From contig NC_086381.1 of assembly GCF_036588685.1 (NCBI RefSeq), positions 68,579,436 through 68,643,435 of the forward strand: DNA of 64,000 bases. The letters are read 5' to 3'. A program made the translations under genes and the position numbers. Numbering within the stretch: position 1 is the stretch's first letter; every line of letters begins with the position of its first letter. Shown here in pieces: positions 33,551 through 42,762 of the stretch. The stretch comes from Mytilus trossulus (taxonomy: Eukaryota; Mollusca; Bivalvia; Mytilida; Mytilidae). A model generated the notes under the pieces. It was not told where the DNA came from and searched no databases. It saw only the letters and a list, made by a program, of their open reading frames with translations.

Positions 33551-36500
33551 TGTCCGTACGTCCGTCCGTCAGTCCTGTTTCTTGTCATCGCGACTCCTCT
33601 CAAACCACACAACAGAATTTCACGAAACCTTTTTAAGATAATAAGGACATACTATGTAGATGTGCATATCGACGGGAAATTACGATTCAACTTTTTTTCT
33701 AGGAGTTACGCCTCTTTGAACTTATTTGCTTTAAGGTACTACTTCAACAGTTTGTCATCTCAACTCCTCTGAAACCACACAACAGAATTTCATGAAACTT
33801 TGTAGATAATAAGGACATACTATGCATGTAGATGTGCATATTGACAGGAAATTATTATTCAATTTTTTTCCTATACAATTTTTTTTCCTTACACTTATTT
33901 AATTTCTCCGATGACAATGTGGGGACGTGGGGTATGTGAGCGTGCTCACTAAGGTTCTTTAATAACAGAAACCAGTACACACTGAAATTGTTTACATAAT
34001 CAATGCCAAAGAATATCTGTCATATTTTATATGTCAGAATTTCGATTTCAGCGAATGACTCGTCTACATTTCAACCATGATTTTCTGAAAACATTCTAAA
34101 GCTAACAATATTTAGCATAAATAGTCGCCTAAACATGAAAATAAACCAGCCACAGCTAAGACACTCATCATACATATCAATTTACAATAGATGATATATA
34201 TTAAACAGTGCCTTTTTGATAATGATGATGGATGAATGTTGCTTGTTGCTCAGTCTTAAGTATTCTATGTTGTGGTTTGTATATTGTTTGTCTGTTTGTC
34301 TTTTTTTCCTTAAGCCATGTCAGTTTATTTTCGAATTATGTCCTCTCTCGTTATTTTGTCTCCCTCTAATGTCCAGAAGCAAATTAAAATGCATGTCCTG
34401 GACGAGAACTTTACAATGTAATTTTAATATTTACCCTCCTTTGTACAGACCAACACGTTTAACCAGATTTTAACATCATAGTTGACATGGTAACAGTCCA
34501 AATATTACCTTACACAGTCACATTATTCCGTCTCCGAGCCGATCAGTCTTTGCTTTTTACTCCTTATTGCCCACTGCCTAAGCGGGAAAGCAGCAAATAC
34601 TAATCTTAAAGTGTTTGGTTTCTAACCACTCGTGTTTTGAATCCACGACAATCCGCAATCGAGGCGAATCTGCTACTACGAGAAAGGGTCAAACTAATTC
34701 GAAACATTCGATTGTTTAGTAATATCAAGTTGGTTTTTTTCTTCCAAAGAATAGATAAAGAACAAGTAACATATATGAATCCCTACTTTACAAATGACAG
34801 CTTTACCTTTTTTCCTCCAGACTGATTTCCCAATTATGCCATTACTTTGTAGATAAACATTGAGAGTACCAGTGTCTTGTCCGTACATGTGATACCAAAA
34901 CGTAACACATCGATCAGACGAAGACGAAGATTGGGCTAGTGAAACAAGTCGGGCTTTATCACCTTGAAGTCGCGGGCTTGAAGCCTCGATGTGCATATAA
35001 TAACCTTCAAAAGAAAAAATAAATATGTATCTTAATGTTAATTGTGCTGTTGAGTGGCTGTTAGTTCACTATTTTACACCACTTAGTCGATGCCACTGCT
35101 GGTGGACGTTTCGTTCTCGAGGGTATCTCCAGCCCAGTAGTCAGCACTTCGATGTTGACATGAATATCAAATATATGGTCATTTTTATAAATTTCCTGTT
35201 TTCAAAACTTTTTTTTTTTTAAACTAAGGATTTTCTTGTCCAAAGAGTAGAATACCTTAGCCGTATTTGGCACAACTTTTTGGAATTTCGATTCCTCAAT
35301 GCTCTTCAACTTTGTACTTATTTGGCTCTTCAACTGTTTGATATGACCGTCACTGATGAGTCTTATGTAGACGAAACGCGCGTCTGGCATAATAAATTAT
35401 AATCCTGGTACCTTTGATAACTAAATTAAGAAACATTCCTTTATAAACGTCCTTGCTCACTTAGAATCTACCTTCAAGTATACCTCACAATCCTTTCTAT
35501 TCATGTTCAGTTCAACAGTTTCAAAATACAGGATATATAATATCCGAATACCGTGGATACATATAATTGCGTGTAACGAACTGAAAGTTTATGATTATAA
35601 TTATGTTAATCTGTTATATCGTTGCTTTGTGTTTTAATTGAGTGATCTTCAGATGTTCTATGAAAACACATATACTGGAAAATATCAAATAAACCCCTAC
35701 ATTCGTAATGGTGCCAACACTGTGAATTGCCAGTCTCTTGGTTACTGTAGTTAAGTAAAGTTGCACCAAGAGACTCGCAATTCACAATATTGGCATCATA
35801 ACGAATGTTGAATATTTTGGTAGTCATCTATACCTTCATAGAAGATATGAAAACAAATCACAAATGGTCTTACCGACGCACATAACTAATAAATTTAGTT
35901 TTGCTTGCATGTACCGTCCAGAGGCAATTATTTCGTGAATATTGTGGACAACATAAAATATCAATTGATACAATGCGTATGTCATGAACAGTTGGACCAC
36001 CGGTAAGAAAAGTAAGAAATTGGAGATCCCACCGGAAGATGAGGATATGTTTGATAGGACAGAACAACAGGCATCATACGGACCATTATAAAGTTGGGCT
36101 TGACGTTCATAGAGACGGTGGCACACATCTTACACTATGTATTATATTTAAGGTCCCCATTAATTCCTTCAGGACATAACTGTAAACTTATACATCTTAC
36201 ACTAATATATACCCAAAAGAATGCCCCACTTTGGCCATTCTTATAAAAAAAAATTGAGAAAGGAAATGGGGAATGTGTCAAAGCGACAACAACCCGACCA
36301 TAGAGCAGACAACAAACAAGTTTCAACAAGATAAATTCAGAGGTAACAAAGTTAACCCTTGTGGTACTATACCGAGATATTTAAAAAGACTGTTTTACTC
36401 CCAATTCTAGAATGCATCGTGGTAAAAACTTTACAAAGTGTATAGATAATAAGGTCTATATCATTCTTAATTTGGTTATATTGCCTAGCAGGCTTTTCCA

Positions 36501-38352
36501 ATGTGTTTGTGTGGTTGGGGTGTTATATCTCAAAACGTTTAATTGTTTTACCTTTATCAGATTTCTTTGTGTGATCCTGTTCAGGTCCCGTGTCTGTTGA
36601 TGGAGTTTCTCCCGTTGATCTTGTCCAATCAAAATCATCCTTTTTATCCTGCTTATAACCACATATATTAGAGTTCTCGAATGTACACGGTGTCGAAACA
36701 CATGGATCAACTGAAGAAGAAAAATATATGCGTGCCGAGTATGCGTGTGTTGTATTTACTTGATGACTTTATCTTTAGTGATGCAGACGATTTCAAATAA
36801 CATCAATAAATTGAACTATTTTTATTCAATTTAAAAATGAATTCCTTAGGGTCAAAAGTTCCTTATTATCGTTAATAAGAATATTTGTTTTTGAAAAAAT
36901 CAATTTGTTTCACTTGTAATTTTAATGAACCTGTATGTATTTGGAGCTCTGAAGATCTCGTACTGTCGTCTCTAAACCATACATCTTAGGGAACGGTATA
37001 TCTAATTGATTACACATATGATGAATGGTCATGTGAAGCTTATTTGTTTATGTACGCACTTCGTCTCATTTTGTTATTCATTCGCTTGAAATAAATTAAC
37101 CATATTGGTTTTCCCGCAGTATATAAAACAAACATCAAATAGGGCTACAAATAGACAACCCCACCATTGTAATTATATTAGAAGCAAACAAATTAGGCAT
37201 CATTACTGTGTCGTGCATCAGAGGAAGTAATACTTGCATGTACTCCATACTAACACGTTTGGCTGTTGGTTTGAATATTTGAAGATATGTTCAATGTGTT
37301 TACATGTTTAAATATTGCTGTCTATACGTTCTCCCAAGTGGCAAATATTTCATGCATTTTCAAAATCAACAATTTAATGGTTTGAGTTGTTTTAGAGTAT
37401 AAAACCATTGCATTTATTTTATATGTAATTATTATATTTTAAAAATGTAAGATGAACCTGTTTCCTGTCATCGCAAAGGTTATATGCAGAGGATATATTA
37501 AACTGTTATGGCCTGTATTTGATTCTATTGTTTATTATGATTAAACTCAAAATATATTGAATTTGAAGTTTTATTTATCTTACAAGTGTCGAAGGAATGC
37601 CTTTGTAAATGATTATATATCTTGGCAACTTTCTCGGACGAACTATCATCCGTCGAATTGCATTGCAAATGAAAGCGCTTGGTTGGTCCAGTTTTGAACG
37701 GTACTATTTATTTTTCCAATTGAATACAAATTACTGAAGTTTACCCGATACAAGAATGTAAGAAGTCGTAGTTTCATTCCAGCATGTTACGTGTTTTGAG
37801 TTTGCTTCTTTTTTCCAGTAACTGCGAGTATTTTTTTAATGTGACACTGTTTATCGTTTTGCATGTATTTCTTGTATTTTATTTAATCTTAAGTTAGTGA
37901 AACTTAAATGAAATAGATAATCTTCAATATAAACCTAACTCGTAAACTCTGAACTTTGTCTGAAAACTAAATGTGAAACTTATCATAAGCGACTTGACGG
38001 TCCTAATTACTAGTGGAACAAGAACGGTCTATCCGTCAATTAAGCATTTGTGTTCACCAACAGTGGTTTTATGAAGGCGACGCGTGTTGCAATTTTTTTA
38101 TTTTTTTTATTTGTGTAGTGTTATATGCTCTGGTTACCTCTTCGGGTTCTTTTTGTTTCTTTTATCTTGTTTTGTCTGCTGTTATTGATTTTTTTTACTT
38201 CCTCCTTAGTATCTTCATCGCCCTTTGAGTGTTAATTTGAAAAGAAGAAGAACAATCCAAGAACTGAATATAAAATATTATAAGATGCACTTACCAATAT
38301 TCAAAAGTACTAATAAAGTTCCAAGTAGTTTCATTAAGAGGAAAATGTCCAT
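17919..38352 (-). CDS. secreted four-MAM-domain protein, 17 coding exons (whole gene)
   Basis: Joining 17 exons with consensus splice sites gives 2706 nt, 901 residues, with no internal stop and consistent phases throughout. Order: signal peptide (1-19), MAM1 (about 20-190), MAM2 (190-362), MAM3 (362-530), MAM4 (530-701) and a C-terminal module (701-901). MAM domains (meprin, A5, PTP-mu) are extracellular adhesion modules. Each here shows the signatures DDFDW, FWYHM(Y/D)G and GDI(A/G)(L/I)DDV. There is no transmembrane segment after the signal peptide, so a secreted or matrix protein is inferred. The C-terminal module is unlike any domain I can name, but its pattern ([24 protein letters not shown]) matches my memory of uncharacterised mollusc secreted proteins. 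The gene lies head to head with the tetraspanin gene. Introns are crowded with repeats and antisense LINE fragments. Confidence 0.88.
18259..18455 (-). CDS. MAM gene coding exon 16 (C-terminal module)
   Basis: Encodes residues about 821-887, including [18 protein letters not shown] and [13 protein letters not shown]. It is bounded by CCCGCAG and GTAAGC. The Cys and Trp positions suggest a disulphide-stabilised extracellular fold. Confidence 0.85.
18961..19140. repeat. TTCACGTGA palindrome cluster
   Basis: CACGTG occurs at 19002, 19028, 19078 and 19105, each embedded in TTCACGTGA(A/G) and alternating with TCACATGA variants in both orientations. It lies in the intron between exons 16 and 15. 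Confidence 0.8.
19231..19391 (-). CDS. MAM gene coding exon 15 (C-terminal module)
   Basis: Encodes residues 768-821, beginning [19 protein letters not shown] and including [10 protein letters not shown]. Acceptor TTTGCAG, donor GTAAGT. It starts in phase 0 and ends after two bases of a codon, matching exon 16. Confidence 0.85.
19690..19908 (+). repeat. dispersed repeat family A, near full length
   Basis: Contains TACCAGGATTATA, then CCAGACGCGCGTTTCGTCTA, then ACTCATCAGTGACGCTC, then AAGTTGAAGAGCATTGAG and a CTTAG-type end. Further copies lie at 28150, 29598, 35222 (inverted) and 52952. Confidence 0.9.
20400..20690 (+). mobile_element. LINE fragment: 3' end of reverse transcriptase ORF, antisense in MAM intron
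   Basis: The translation carries [20 protein letters not shown], and a C-x2-C-x8-H-x4-C knuckle (CFNC ... EDEKHLL ... KC) with one in-frame TAA inside it. This is the C-terminal part of a non-LTR retrotransposon polyprotein, related in layout to the copy at 31016-32431. It is 5' truncated and dead. Confidence 0.75.
20695..20915 (+). repeat. dispersed repeat (CTGTACCAAGCCAGG family), probable LINE 3' tail
   Basis: CCCTGTACCAAGCCAGG, then AATGGCCATTGTTATA, then a T-rich stretch and GTATACTACTGTT. A relative lies at 58757-58975 in the tetraspanin gene. Its position directly after the LINE coding fragment suggests it is that LINE's 3' region. Confidence 0.6.
21135..21245 (+). repeat. dispersed repeat family D
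   Basis: GGAAATGGGGAATATGTCG followed by AGACAACAATCCGATCACAG and GCAGACAACAGCAG. A second copy lies at 36250-36320. Confidence 0.75.
21338..21888. mobile_element. MITE-like element with about 45 bp imperfect inverted ends
   Basis: AATTAATTCGACCCTTTTAA followed by TCTAAGTAGTCC (21355-21386) is mirrored by GGACTACTTAGATTAAAAGG followed by TTCGAATTAATT (21835-21868). The interior is non-coding. It lies in the intron between exons 15 and 14 of the MAM gene. Confidence 0.7.
22148..22347 (-). CDS. MAM gene coding exon 14 (start of C-terminal module)
   Basis: Encodes residues 701-767, beginning [20 protein letters not shown] and ending [10 protein letters not shown]. It contains two cysteines (SICTISKNC). 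Acceptor ACTTCAG, donor GTATTT. Confidence 0.85.
22966..23077 (-). CDS. MAM gene coding exon 13 (end of MAM4)
   Basis: Encodes residues 664-701 with [20 protein letters not shown], the terminal strands of MAM4. It starts in phase 0, unlike the corresponding exons of MAM1-3. Acceptor TTATAG, donor GTAAAC. Confidence 0.88.
23657..23913 (-). CDS. MAM gene coding exon 12 (middle of MAM4)
   Basis: Encodes residues 578-663, with [18 protein letters not shown] and [14 protein letters not shown]. It covers what two separate exons encode in MAM1-3, so the second intra-domain intron is absent here, and the exon ends in phase 0 at a GTAAGA donor further downstream in the domain. Confidence 0.9.
24397..24540 (-). 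CDS. MAM gene coding exon 11 (start of MAM4)
   Basis: Encodes residues 530-578 with [20 protein letters not shown] and DWSVGNGG. Acceptor ACAATAG, donor GTAATT, phase 1 at both ends. Confidence 0.92.
24706..24743 (+). repeat. dispersed short repeat, family B fragment
   Basis: GTTGTCTCATTGGCAATAAT followed by ACCACATCTTCTT. Confidence 0.7.
25136..25297 (-). CDS. MAM gene coding exon 10 (end of MAM3)
   Basis: Encodes residues 476-530 with [22 protein letters not shown] and [10 protein letters not shown]. Acceptor ATCTAG, donor GTAACT, phase 1 at both ends. Confidence 0.93.
25995..26192 (-). CDS. MAM gene coding exon 9 (middle of MAM3)
   Basis: Encodes residues 410-476 with [19 protein letters not shown] and [20 protein letters not shown]. 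Acceptor CTGCAG, donor GTATAT, phase 1 at both ends. Confidence 0.93.
26825..26948. repeat. 24 bp tandem repeat (about 5 copies)
   Basis: GCATAAGATTATTCTGATTA plus TGTT repeats with a 24 bp period. One further copy resumes at 27684-27722, beyond the 350 bp satellite. It lies in the intron between exons 9 and 8 of the MAM gene. Confidence 0.92.
26949..27683. repeat. 350 bp satellite, two full tandem copies plus a truncated third
   Basis: ATATTGAAAACAACACG occurs at 26951, 27301 and 27643. Monomers contain GCGTCCAAAGCGCTTTTCTG, then CATCAGGAACGCTCAAAGCC and CCCTCGGGGACTGA. The third copy stops at AAAGCG (about 27683), where the 24 bp array resumes. The CATCAGGAACGCTCAAA segment resembles part of family A. 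Confidence 0.92.
27781..27924 (-). CDS. MAM gene coding exon 8 (start of MAM3)
   Basis: Encodes residues 362-410 with [20 protein letters not shown] and TGPKNDHT. Acceptor TTAAAG, donor GTATAC, phase 1 at both ends. Confidence 0.93.
28150..28370 (+). repeat. dispersed repeat family A
   Basis: Contains CCAGACGCGCGTTTCGTCTA and ACTCATCAGTGACGCTCAAA, then AAGTTGAAGAGCATTGAGG. It lies in the intron between exons 8 and 7. Confidence 0.9.
28541..28702 (-). CDS. MAM gene coding exon 7 (end of MAM2)
   Basis: Encodes residues 308-362 with [33 protein letters not shown] and DSCARKNS. Acceptor TTACAG, donor GTAAAG, phase 1 at both ends. Confidence 0.93.
29034..29228 (-). CDS. MAM gene coding exon 6 (middle of MAM2)
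   Basis: Encodes residues 243-308 with [19 protein letters not shown] and [20 protein letters not shown]. Acceptor TATCAG, donor GTTTGT, phase 1 at both ends. Confidence 0.92.
29598..29731 (+). repeat. dispersed repeat family A, partial
   Basis: Contains CCAGATGCGCGTTTCATCTA and AATACTCATCACTGACGCTC, then AAAGTTAAAGAGCATTGAGC. It lies in the intron between exons 6 and 5. Confidence 0.88.
29899..30304. mobile_element. MITE-like element rich in AGTACT words
   Basis: CATAGGTACTATTT (29899-29912) is mirrored by AAATAGTACCTATG (30291-30304). The interior has more than ten AGTACT/AGTACTA words in both orientations. It lies in the intron between exons 6 and 5 of the MAM gene. Confidence 0.65.
30743..30901 (-). 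CDS. MAM gene coding exon 5 (start of MAM2)
   Basis: Encodes residues 190-243 with [20 protein letters not shown] and TGPTNDHT. Acceptor TTCACAG, donor GTAAAC, phase 1 at both ends. Confidence 0.93.
31016..32431 (+). mobile_element. 5'-truncated LINE, antisense in MAM intron
   Basis: The reading frame enters just after where a YADD palm motif would be, with [16 protein letters not shown], then [15 protein letters not shown] and [15 protein letters not shown], typical of the thumb region of non-LTR reverse transcriptases. It breaks by a one-base shift near 31525 and again in a T run near 31798. It ends with a C-x2-C-x7-H-x4-C knuckle ([17 protein letters not shown]) and a stop at 32250. The 3' UTR ends near AATAAAG at about 32417. 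Only two frameshifts in about 400 codons implies a fairly young insertion. Confidence 0.85.
32630..32655. repeat. AAC microsatellite
   Basis: A short run of (AAC)n in the intron between exons 5 and 4 of the MAM gene. Confidence 0.85.
33085..33237 (-). CDS. MAM gene coding exon 4 (end of MAM1)
   Basis: Encodes residues 139-190 with [34 protein letters not shown] and GQCAP. Acceptor AAACAG, donor GTAAGT, phase 1 at both ends. Confidence 0.94.
33494..33965 (+). repeat. dispersed TTATTATACCCCACGC repeat with an internal duplication
   Basis: It starts TTATTATACCCCACGCAACG and GGAGGGTATAATG, then a GTCCGTC-rich stretch, then two tandem copies of a roughly 160 bp block (ACCACACAACAGAATTTCA at about 33605 and 33775). 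It ends near GAGCGTGCTCACTAAGG. I recognise the family as widespread in bivalves. It lies in the intron between exons 4 and 3 of the MAM gene. Confidence 0.8.
34270..34385 (+). repeat. dispersed repeat fragment (GCCATGTCAGTTTATTTTCG family)
   Basis: Similar to the fragments at 960 and 15285. Confidence 0.6.
34807..35004 (-). CDS. MAM gene coding exon 3 (middle of MAM1)
   Basis: Encodes residues 73-139 with [19 protein letters not shown] and [20 protein letters not shown]. Acceptor TTGAAG, donor GTAAAG, phase 1 at both ends. Confidence 0.94.
35222..35425 (-). repeat. dispersed repeat family A, inverted copy
   Basis: On the minus strand it reads CCAGACGCGCGTTTCGTCTA and AAGACTCATCAGTGACG, then AAGTTGAAGAGCATTGAGG. 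It lies in the intron between exons 3 and 2. Confidence 0.92.
35699..35808. repeat. 110 nt hairpin, 43 nt arms, 24 nt loop
   Basis: Arms 35699-35741 and 35766-35808 pair without gaps at 38 of 43 positions. In the MAM gene sense (minus) two of the five mismatches become G-U pairs. It could be a palindromic transposon remnant or an intronic microRNA-like precursor; nothing in the sequence decides between these. Confidence 0.75.
36250..36320 (+). repeat. dispersed repeat family D
   Basis: GGAAATGGGGAATGTGTCAA followed by GCGACAACAACCCGACCATA and GAGCAGACAACA. Confidence 0.75.
36552..36710 (-). CDS. MAM gene coding exon 2 (start of MAM1)
   Basis: Encodes residues 20-73 with [39 protein letters not shown] and EQDHTKK. 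Acceptor TCTTCAG, donor GTAAAA. It joins exon 1 by a split Val codon. Confidence 0.94.
36711..38294 (-). other. MAM gene intron 1
   Basis: About 1.6 kb, AT-rich. No repeat, exon or RNA gene is recognised in it. Confidence 0.6.
38295..38352 (-). CDS. MAM gene coding exon 1 (signal peptide)
   Basis: An ATG at 38352 opens [19 protein letters not shown] and ends one base into the next codon at a strong GTAAGT donor, exactly the phase required by exon 2. The composition is a classic signal peptide. The start was chosen because it is the only upstream ATG in a hydrophobic frame with a matching donor. Confidence 0.82.
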
Positions 38353-38942
38353 ATTGTCAAGTTTGGAAAAATACAATGGCGGGAAGGTGATCACGACATA
38401 CTGTAATTTCTATGATATTTGATATATTCATATGTTTTATATATTACAATTTCATTAAACTATTGAATACTAGCTCATGGGTCGATATAAATAATGTTAG
38501 ACTGTTCTAAATGTTTTCGAGGACACCTTCACCTCCAAAATGACAATACCTTGTTAAACTTTTCATAAATTTACTAAACATTAATGTTGAAGTTTTCTAA
38601 GAAGAAAAAAATCGTTTGAACATTACTGCATTTGTAAGTATAAATTCAGCTGAGGTAGCTGCACTCTTTAAAAATAATGGAAATATTGGGCGTGTCTATA
38701 TATACGTCCATAGAGACATGTGAAATATCTTCTTTAGACCGATGTTTGTTCAGAGAGCATACTACTAGTAGTAGTACATTCGGAAATGAATTACATCTGA
38801 CATCAACACTATATATGATTGCGTTTCATATATCGACGTTAGCTTGAAGACTGAAGATACTGCCGAATCTAGGTTCAAAGCCTGACCTTTTCTTTGATAT
38901 TAACCCAGATGCCTGACTTATCAAGTAACCTGCAATCTAAAC
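38353..38942. other. 5' flank of the MAM gene
   Basis: AT-rich. It should contain the MAM gene 5' UTR and promoter on the minus strand, but no defined promoter element can be supported. Confidence 0.4.
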
Positions 38943-39330
38943 AAGAAGATGTGGTATATATTATTGCCAATGCGACAACTCTCCACAAGAAACCAAATGA
39001 CACAGAAATTAACAGCTATATATAAGTCACCATACGGCCTTTAACATGAGCAAAGCCAATACCGATATTAGCTTTTAAACTAAGATCCCCAAATCACAAA
39101 TGTAAAATAATTCAAACGAAAAAAATAACGGCCTAATTAAAGTACAAAAAAGTTGCATACAACAAAAATGCAACACAGCAACAAACGGCAACCATTGAAC
39201 TAAAGGCTCATGACTTGGAACTGGCACATCCATGCAGAATATGGCAGGGTTAAACATGTTAGCGGGAGTCCTAAATAAGGGACATTGGTTTAACAGTACA
39301 ACATAAGAACGAACTATAACAAATAGTCGA
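38943..39330 (-). repeat. composite dispersed repeat (family B plus GCAACAAACGGCAACC family)
   Basis: AGAAGATGTGGTATATATTA, then CAACTCTCCACAAG, then CAACAAACGGCAACCATTGA, then CATGTTAGCGGGAGTCC and ACAACATAAGAACGAACTAT. The same parts occur as fragments at 1565 and in the family B copies, suggesting one longer interspersed element. Confidence 0.75.
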
Positions 39331-40800
39331 AATAGTCTTTATTCATCAGATGGATACAAAATAGAAACGCATATGACAAAACAGTTCTTAGGCATTGTTG
39401 ATCTCTGCTAGTGTGCCAGGTGTGTATAAGTATTTCCTGTCGTGAACTAAACTTGACATCCCTTCTTTCCCGTCATATTAAAGACATGAAAAGTTTTTGA
39501 TATTATCATAATGTCATAATGATACAAGGAATAAAAGAACCACTACAACTAAATTGATAATATCCACAACAGAAGATATCAACAACTTGAATCAACATCA
39601 AATTCGTTTAATAAATAAACAAAGACTACGACAGAGTTACGAACAAAACCTACTCCAGATAGCTTGTAAACTCCTATTGTAATGGCTTTGTCTGTGTAAA
39701 ACAATAGTTTACTCCGAGAGTTTACTTGTCTTTCCTTAACTTTGGCATTCCTATAAATGATATTAATATCCTTTCGAGTACATTTTGGATGGTGCATTGC
39801 TGACAATAAAAACACACAATTCATAAAAGGATAATCAAATTACCAACATATACGTGACCGTGTATGCACTTTATTTGTATAGCTCATTCACATTTATATA
39901 TTTAGCGTGTAACTATAACCCACTGAACCTATAGATCTACGGGCCTCCTCATCGTTTGATTATGCGACTGATTACTAAATGCAGTTTTTATACTGATTAT
40001 TTGATTACTATAACAAATATTTCCTGATTATTGGTTAATTTTATAATCTATGACTGTATTTATCATTATTTGATCGTCTTGTTTTAAATTTTTATTGATT
40101 ATATGATTATATTGTCTAAAAAAAATATTTGTGATTATGTGTTTACTTGGACACCCCCATGAGGGGCCTCATCTACGTCTTGCATATATACAATACATGA
40201 CGTTAAACATTATTGACGTTTTTAAAACAAAACTTTTTTGACATATTTGATTGTATATATAACGATCGGTGAATTCCATAATGTCAGACAATCACAGAAT
40301 TCAATACGATTTGAAAACCGTGTTACTATGGCGACAATTAGAAACCGGTAAATCCGAGGTATCCTAGGTCAACTGTATCGTCATGTTGAATAATTCAATA
40401 AAATGAAGAATTTCTTTGTTCTTATTCTCGCTGAATCATTGACGAAATTGAATAGATTTTTTTTATAAATTTGTTGTCGAAATATCTTTACCAAATTCCA
40501 TGGAAAATGTCACTGTATATCGACGTTCATTTTAGGCAAATTCTTACGAGGATCATGTTAATGGCACCAAGACTTTAAGAACTAATATTTTACGCAGTAG
40601 CACATAAGCAGGACGAGAACGAATTGAAAATTTATTAAATTTGGTATTAAATGCATGATTTTTTTTTATTAGTTGTTAATGACTATTTTAGATTTTAGTA
40701 ACTGCAATATCAAATATGTAACACGTGTCTTTTTGTTGTAAGGATGTAAAAGTACACGTCCACGTCTACTCTGTGTCTTTGCTCGATTTATTTTTATATG
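39331..40800. other. intergenic stretch
   Basis: AT-rich. Minus-strand ORFs at 39579-39824 and 40669-40872 lack recognisable domains. Nothing is supported. Confidence 0.5.
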
Positions 40801-41413
40801 TAGAGTGGGGCGCTCATATTCGCCGTGGACACAATTTTGCCGTTTTATGATTTTGAGGTGTAAAAACTTCAAAGGATGGTTGAAATGGAAGAAATATGCC
40901 GTAAAATTATATTTTTATAACAAATATGATTATTTTAGAAAATCAGACTAAATTTTGGCTCTTACGGCAAAGGACCGAAAACTGCACAACGATTTTTAGC
41001 CATTTTCCTGAATGACAAAAACGACTTATGATTTCAAAGAAGCATTCCTTAGTAATTATTTGACTGATTGCCCTAAATTTTAGTTTTTTACACCTTTCAA
41101 ATGTCTGCTGTTCGTCTATAATGAAATTTATTTGATAAATATTGTTTAAAGCTGCAGATATTTGGTTTTTAATAGATAATTAAAAACGGCGAATATGTGT
41201 CCCCCATTGACAAAAAAATAGGAAATTTCAAACACCCTTTAATCCAACTTTTCAGATGATTTTACTCAAAACAAAAACCTTTTCAAGCTAAGAATATTTT
41301 GCATTTGAAGTTATCTTCATATAGATATATCAGTATACTTCAAAAACATAAAGACCTGAACATAAACTGGAGAAAACATGGAAAGATATGACGAAAATGA
41401 GCACCCCACTCTA
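40801..41413. mobile_element. mariner-type MITE, TAGAGTGGGG termini
   Basis: TAGAGTGGGGCGCTCATATT at 40801 is mirrored by GAGCACCCCACTCTA ending at 41413. Both ends are TA, consistent with a TA target as in Tc1/mariner elements. The 613 bp body has no intact transposase. Confidence 0.75.
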
Positions 41414-42696
41414 TCCATCTGAAGTTTTTTTTTTTACTTTTTCACCTGATATTTATAGTGTGTTCTTATCGAGAGACACAGCGATTAGCAATATTTTTTA
41501 ACGATTCGGTATCTTACTCACTGGCGTTCTTTTTGGTTAGTATGTGCTAGGTTCAAATCATTATATATATCAGCCATATGAAGAGACTGGTTGGTTAGGA
41601 TTCAGAATTAAGTAATTTATGGCATATCTTCCCGTTGGAAAACATTTACAAATTCAGGTTCTCAAATATGGAACAGTTTACCAATGAAATAAAAATAATT
41701 AATACACTTTTTTGTGGCACATCTTTCCGTAGGCCTGTTACCTCGAGATATAAAATGTTAATGTCAATCTAGTGCAAGGGTGGTGGAATAGATGCGACCC
41801 AAACGGAAAATATATTCTGAAACATTACATCCTCTAGATCGGGATTCACGGCGACAGTATCATTTGTTCCCCAGGGAGCAGAGGGTCCAAAAGGAACAAG
41901 TACCATGCATGTAGCATTATAGTATTATTTATAATTTTGTATGAAGGTAGATAAACCTATTAAAATTAGAATGGTATGAAGAATACTATTCGTGAATATC
42001 AAACCGTTGTATTCCCGATAATGCCTGTAATATTTGTCACTGTTGTTGAACATAATATATTAGTCAATATAACTTATTTAAATTGACTATAATATATTCT
42101 TCCGTGTGTTTTCACTTTCTTCAAAACTATTGTTATTGGACAATAGTCACTTACATTTTCACTATAATTAGACCACCTTTAATTCCTTCCCTCCATGTAA
42201 GGTATAGACATTTGATACGCCTAGGTTACGTCATTTTAGTACATAATCCATGTACATGTAGTTTTGTGTGATTATGTACATGTACTATATATTCATATAT
42301 TAACAAGACGATTAATAACAATAACAGATATATTTGAAAGATAAAGACCCTCAAGAGAATATGTATTAGATTTGTATCGCCTATACACATACATTCTAAA
42401 TTTGAATGATAAGTGTAACAGTGCCGAGATTATTTCTGCATAATTCATAAGCTATTAGTTCACTTCACCATTATAATTTTGCCATAATTATTTATGATAA
42501 CATTAAACAGGCATTTGCGTCGGTGTGTATTTGTTGACCGCAGATCTGCACCAGTGTTACGGCTCTGAATCCCCGTAGTTATTGACGCGAGAACGTTTCG
42601 CTTGATCGTGTTACACAGGTAGCTGGGATATAATTTTCAAGCAGTTAGTGTGTTATTCTATCCATTTTTTAGGGATTTTAGACTAAATTTGCAATC
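41414..42696. other. 5' flank of the tetraspanin gene
   Basis: A relatively GC-richer stretch at about 42520-42620 precedes exon 1 and probably holds the promoter or 5' UTR. No core promoter motif is convincing. Confidence 0.4.
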
Positions 42697-42762
42697 ATGC
42701 CGCTCGGAAGTTGTCATACGTGCATTAAATATTTAATGTTTGGATTTAACTTTTTATTTTGG
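42697..42762 (+). CDS. tetraspanin coding exon 1
   Basis: Encodes MPLGSCHTCIKYLMFGFNFL followed by FW, the N-terminal cytosolic tail and start of TM1, ending at a GTATGT donor. The CIKYLMFGFNFLFW pattern is typical of tetraspanin N-termini, which fixes the start. Confidence 0.93.

Noticed and set aside
33348-33772. Plus-strand ORFs of 97 and 127 codons and a 70-codon minus ORF
   Set aside because: All lie in the TTATTATACCCCACGC dispersed repeat with its GTCCGTC stretch; no domain.
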